Shown one piece after another: positions 61,288-64,000 of a stretch of DNA of 64,000 nucleotides. This DNA comes from Alisma plantago-aquatica. Taxonomy: Eukaryota > Streptophyta > Magnoliopsida > Alismatales > Alismataceae. Within the stretch, counting starts at the first letter, position 1. The number at the start of each line of letters is the position of its first letter. Under the pieces are notes generated by a model. The model was not told the DNA's origin and made no database searches. It saw nothing but the letters and a program-made list of their open reading frames with translations. The translations under genes were made by a program, and so were the position numbers. The DNA lies in contig OY856409.1 in NCBI GenBank assembly GCA_963693085.1, forward strand, positions 1,339,226,915-1,339,290,914. Direction: 5' to 3'.

Positions 61288-63911
61288 GACCGCCACCAAA
61301 CCGACAACCAATTCATTACTAATTATGCGGAATAACCATAAGCAGCGGATTAACAAAATTACTAAAAATTAAAACCATTTTGCAAAGAGATCCTCTTTCA
61401 GGAAACTCTTACTAAAAGAATCAAAACTTTATATACATCAGGGTTCACATTGTACACACATTGTACCATCTCATCTCGAGGATAACATATAACAGTTGCT
61501 TTGGCAAAACATATACTGAAGCAACATAAAACCTCGAGGCATACAAGCCAAAACCTCAGATTGTTTATAAAACCATCACGTACTAAATCCAAGACCTGAG
61601 AGTACAGAGACGACACATAAGACCTCTATCTACCAGATACGATAGACAGAATACTCAACCTGAGCTATTACTGTTGTCCCTACTATTGGTGTTCTCCCTC
61701 TGCAGTATGGTCTCTACCTCCTCACCCACGTCCACCTAAAAATGTTGGTGACCAACGAGGTGAGACCCATGTCCCAGTGAGAGATATAACTCACCACCAA
61801 CAATATTATTATCACAGTTAAATAGTATAAAACTAGGTAGATGATTCTTTTACATTAATATCATGATTTAATCACTATTTAAGCATAGTAGAGCAATATC
61901 ATCTTCTGAAGTATTGCAACTATATATGATAAAGTAGTAATTCCTCTATTCATTTTATAAGGAATATGAAGAACATGTATAACATCTATCCACTTAAGAT
62001 GCATTAAAGAAATATAACATCAACCAATGTTTTCTGTATTCAATCCTTAAGCAAATATGCTACACAGCTGATTACATTTTTCAATCACACTTATGCCCTG
62101 ATGAGATGAGGTATACCGCTCATGCTCCAACCGACCACAACTACATAAAGTATCGATACCATACAAGGACAATGGAAGAGCCAGATGCCATGACCTCACC
62201 CATCTATGTCAGTGCGATACCACTAGCAGGACATCTCATATAAAATGCAAATAGCTTACCAGGGTATACTGGTATCTTCACTATAGAGATACAGCCGCAG
62301 CATGCACTCTCTTCAGGGAGACCACACAACAATCCCCATTATTTATCATCATCGGGAGATTATGATACATCCATCCCGGAATTATAATGAATGAGATCTC
62401 ACATCAATCCCTCATTAGGGCATAAGGATATACACGCCCAATCACCCCTACATATTAAAAAATATGCTCTCCAGGAAATCACGTGGGAAAACTGGTTTCA
62501 CCATTCAACAACTACTAATGCTGATGGATCTATGGACATGGCACTACATGATGAGCTTCCACTTGATTAATTAGGTGCATTACAGTATCTTTTAGTATCA
62601 ACTAAGTTTCAAACATGAATTATTATAATAGATGCTACAAAGAAAGGTGTAATTCATCTATCAAGTACTTTTCTAATCTTTAGAACACATATAACATTTA
62701 GGATCTCAATCCCTTATCTCATTACTGGGAATTCTCATCCCTCAACATTATCATCATCATTATTACTAGATCTAGGTATTCAAACCCTTAGTTCATCACT
62801 GAACGTTGTAACCACTTATCAGGTAACTAATACCTCTAGGTCCTCAGACCAAGGTATACATGATACTTGTTGCACAAGCATCTCACATGGCTCACAAGGC
62901 CCATTAAACATCTTGTCACCTCTCACTAGGAAACAAATAATCACATGGCTCACAAGGCCCATTAAGCATCTTGTCACCTCTCACTAGGAAACAAATGATC
63001 ACATGGCTCACAAGGCCCATTAAACATCTTGTGACCTCTCACTAGGCAACAAATATTCCATGGCACACGAGGCCCATTTAAATATTTATCATATAAAACA
63101 TCATAGATCATACATGGCTATGCTCATCATCATCTCATGATACCTGCATGGTTAGTATTGCATGATAATAGCCATATCAAATACATATCAACACCATGCA
63201 AAACAAGGGTAATACCATTATCCAAATATTAGGGTTGGAGTTTCCCTTTCTTATCGATTAGGATTTCACATACATATCATCACCCTTCATTAGGGTTAGG
63301 GTTTTCCATCATTAGCCATTTAGGGTTTCAAGATTATATTATCAATGATCAAACCCTAATTCATTGCTCCACGCATCTAGGAGCAAACATTGATATCATA
63401 AGTATTCAGTCATACTTATTTATTCTCATCATTTATCATTAAATGATTATCAACAGAAAGTATGAGTTTCTCTCTCATCCGCACTAGGATGTTGATTACA
63501 TCATACTTTATTAACTTGGCTTAAACCTTTCTCAAGGCATGTTAGCCTACACTTATCAAAGTTCATTAAACTCATTACATCTTAATGTAACAATTGACAT
63601 GACACACTTCATGTGTTACTCATCCAAGTATATTGGATTTGAGGTGCATCAAGGTGTATCAACCTTGAGGTGTTGGGTGTGATATTTATCATGCCTTGGT
63701 GTATCACTTCCCTCATCACTTTTAACTTACTTAAGTTCATCAACTTATCTTATATTAGGGTATTTTCCATCCTAATACTTTATGCACCAACTCATCACAT
63801 TTATCATGGAGTGTATTGGCTATAAGTCACATATTTGAATTACCCAACTATCATCAAGTGATATGAACTCATCTCAGGTTAAGGCATTGTTGATATAGGG
63901 TTGACCGTTAT
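61288..63911 (-). repeat. LTR related to the second half of element A's LTR, reversed
   Basis: The reverse complement follows element A's LTR from about 50,620 to 53,161 in order: the TATATCAACAATGCCTTAAC block (63,870-63,895), the 59-bp tandem repeat (62,875-63,075), a GATGGATCTATGG block near 62,525, the TATGCCCTGATGAG block near 62,095, and CTCTTTCAGGAAACTC near 61,390. The first 2.7 kb of A's LTR, including the minisatellite, is absent. No primer-binding site is found at its inner end near 61,288, so its link to the neighbouring gag is uncertain. Confidence 0.85.
62875..63075 (-). repeat. Tandem repeat of about 60 bp in the right-edge LTR
   Basis: Three and a half units reading CACATGGCTCACAAGGCCC then ATTAAACATCTTGTCACC on the plus strand, the complement of the arrays in element A's LTRs. 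Confidence 0.9.
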
Positions 63912-64000
63912 TGTTACAACCCCAATTTTTGGGTTCATCCGGTGAGAAATGTAATTTCTAATATTAAAGATAATTGAACAAAGAATGGTATAATTTGTTT
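63912..64000 (+). other. Possible start of another LTR, cut by the window edge
   Basis: Similarity to element A's LTR stops at about 63,911, where the plus strand reads TGTTACAACCCCAATTTTTG. Plant Gypsy LTRs often begin with a similar TGT-ACAACCCC phrase, so another element may have inserted here. Only 89 bases are available. Confidence 0.3.

Overview
This is AT-rich nuclear DNA from a large, repeat-rich flowering-plant genome. The evidence is Ty1/Copia and Ty3/Gypsy chromovirus LTR retrotransposons, a CACTA (En/Spm) transposon whose gene has plant-type introns, a LINE remnant, kilobase-scale LTRs and many (AT)n tracts. The species cannot be named from the sequence. I see no intact host protein gene, no tRNA or rRNA gene, and nothing bacterial. 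Nearly everything recognisable is a transposable element, and every coding region found is broken.

The core is a nested stack that can be read from its boundaries. An older LTR (family B, starting at 11,149) was split by a large LTR retrotransposon, element A (11,505-53,161, target duplication GTTAG). A has unusually long LTRs (about 5.2 and 5.3 kb) and only about 2.4 kb of its own internal DNA, with a Met-tRNA primer-binding site and just the start of gag, so it looks like a non-autonomous LARD-type element. Its 5' LTR was broken by a CACTA transposon (14,084-30,015, duplication TGA). That CACTA was in turn broken by a Copia element on the minus strand (20,756-29,848, duplication GATAG). Separately, A's interior was invaded by a minus-strand Gypsy chromovirus, element C (32,997-45,771, LTRs about 4 kb), with gag, protease, reverse transcriptase, RNase H, integrase and chromodomain all recognisable but interrupted.

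Left flank (1-11,148): an LTR-like sequence (family F), microsatellites, unassigned DNA with a purine tract, a LINE reverse-transcriptase remnant (4.1-4.94 kb), a reversed family B LTR (6.3-7.5 kb), a degenerate short tandem repeat (9.3-9.6 kb) and another family B LTR (9.73-11.04 kb).

Right flank (53,167-64,000): the rest of the split B LTR, unassigned DNA, a GC-rich island (56.15-57.84 kb), a tandem duplication carrying a long (AT)n tract, a reversed family F LTR ending at 60,184, a degenerate Gypsy gag, and a reversed LTR related to the second half of A's LTR (61.29-63.91 kb).

The main points of interest are the resolved insertion order, the modular LTRs (minisatellite of 10 versus 14 units in A's two LTRs; a shared TATCGG-type core repeated in the LTRs of both A and C), a CACTA gene that joins a Transposase_24-like region to a Ulp1-type protease region with no visible DDE transposase, and a foldback of about 95-bp arms inside the CACTA. 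I did not find a convincing new non-transposon system.
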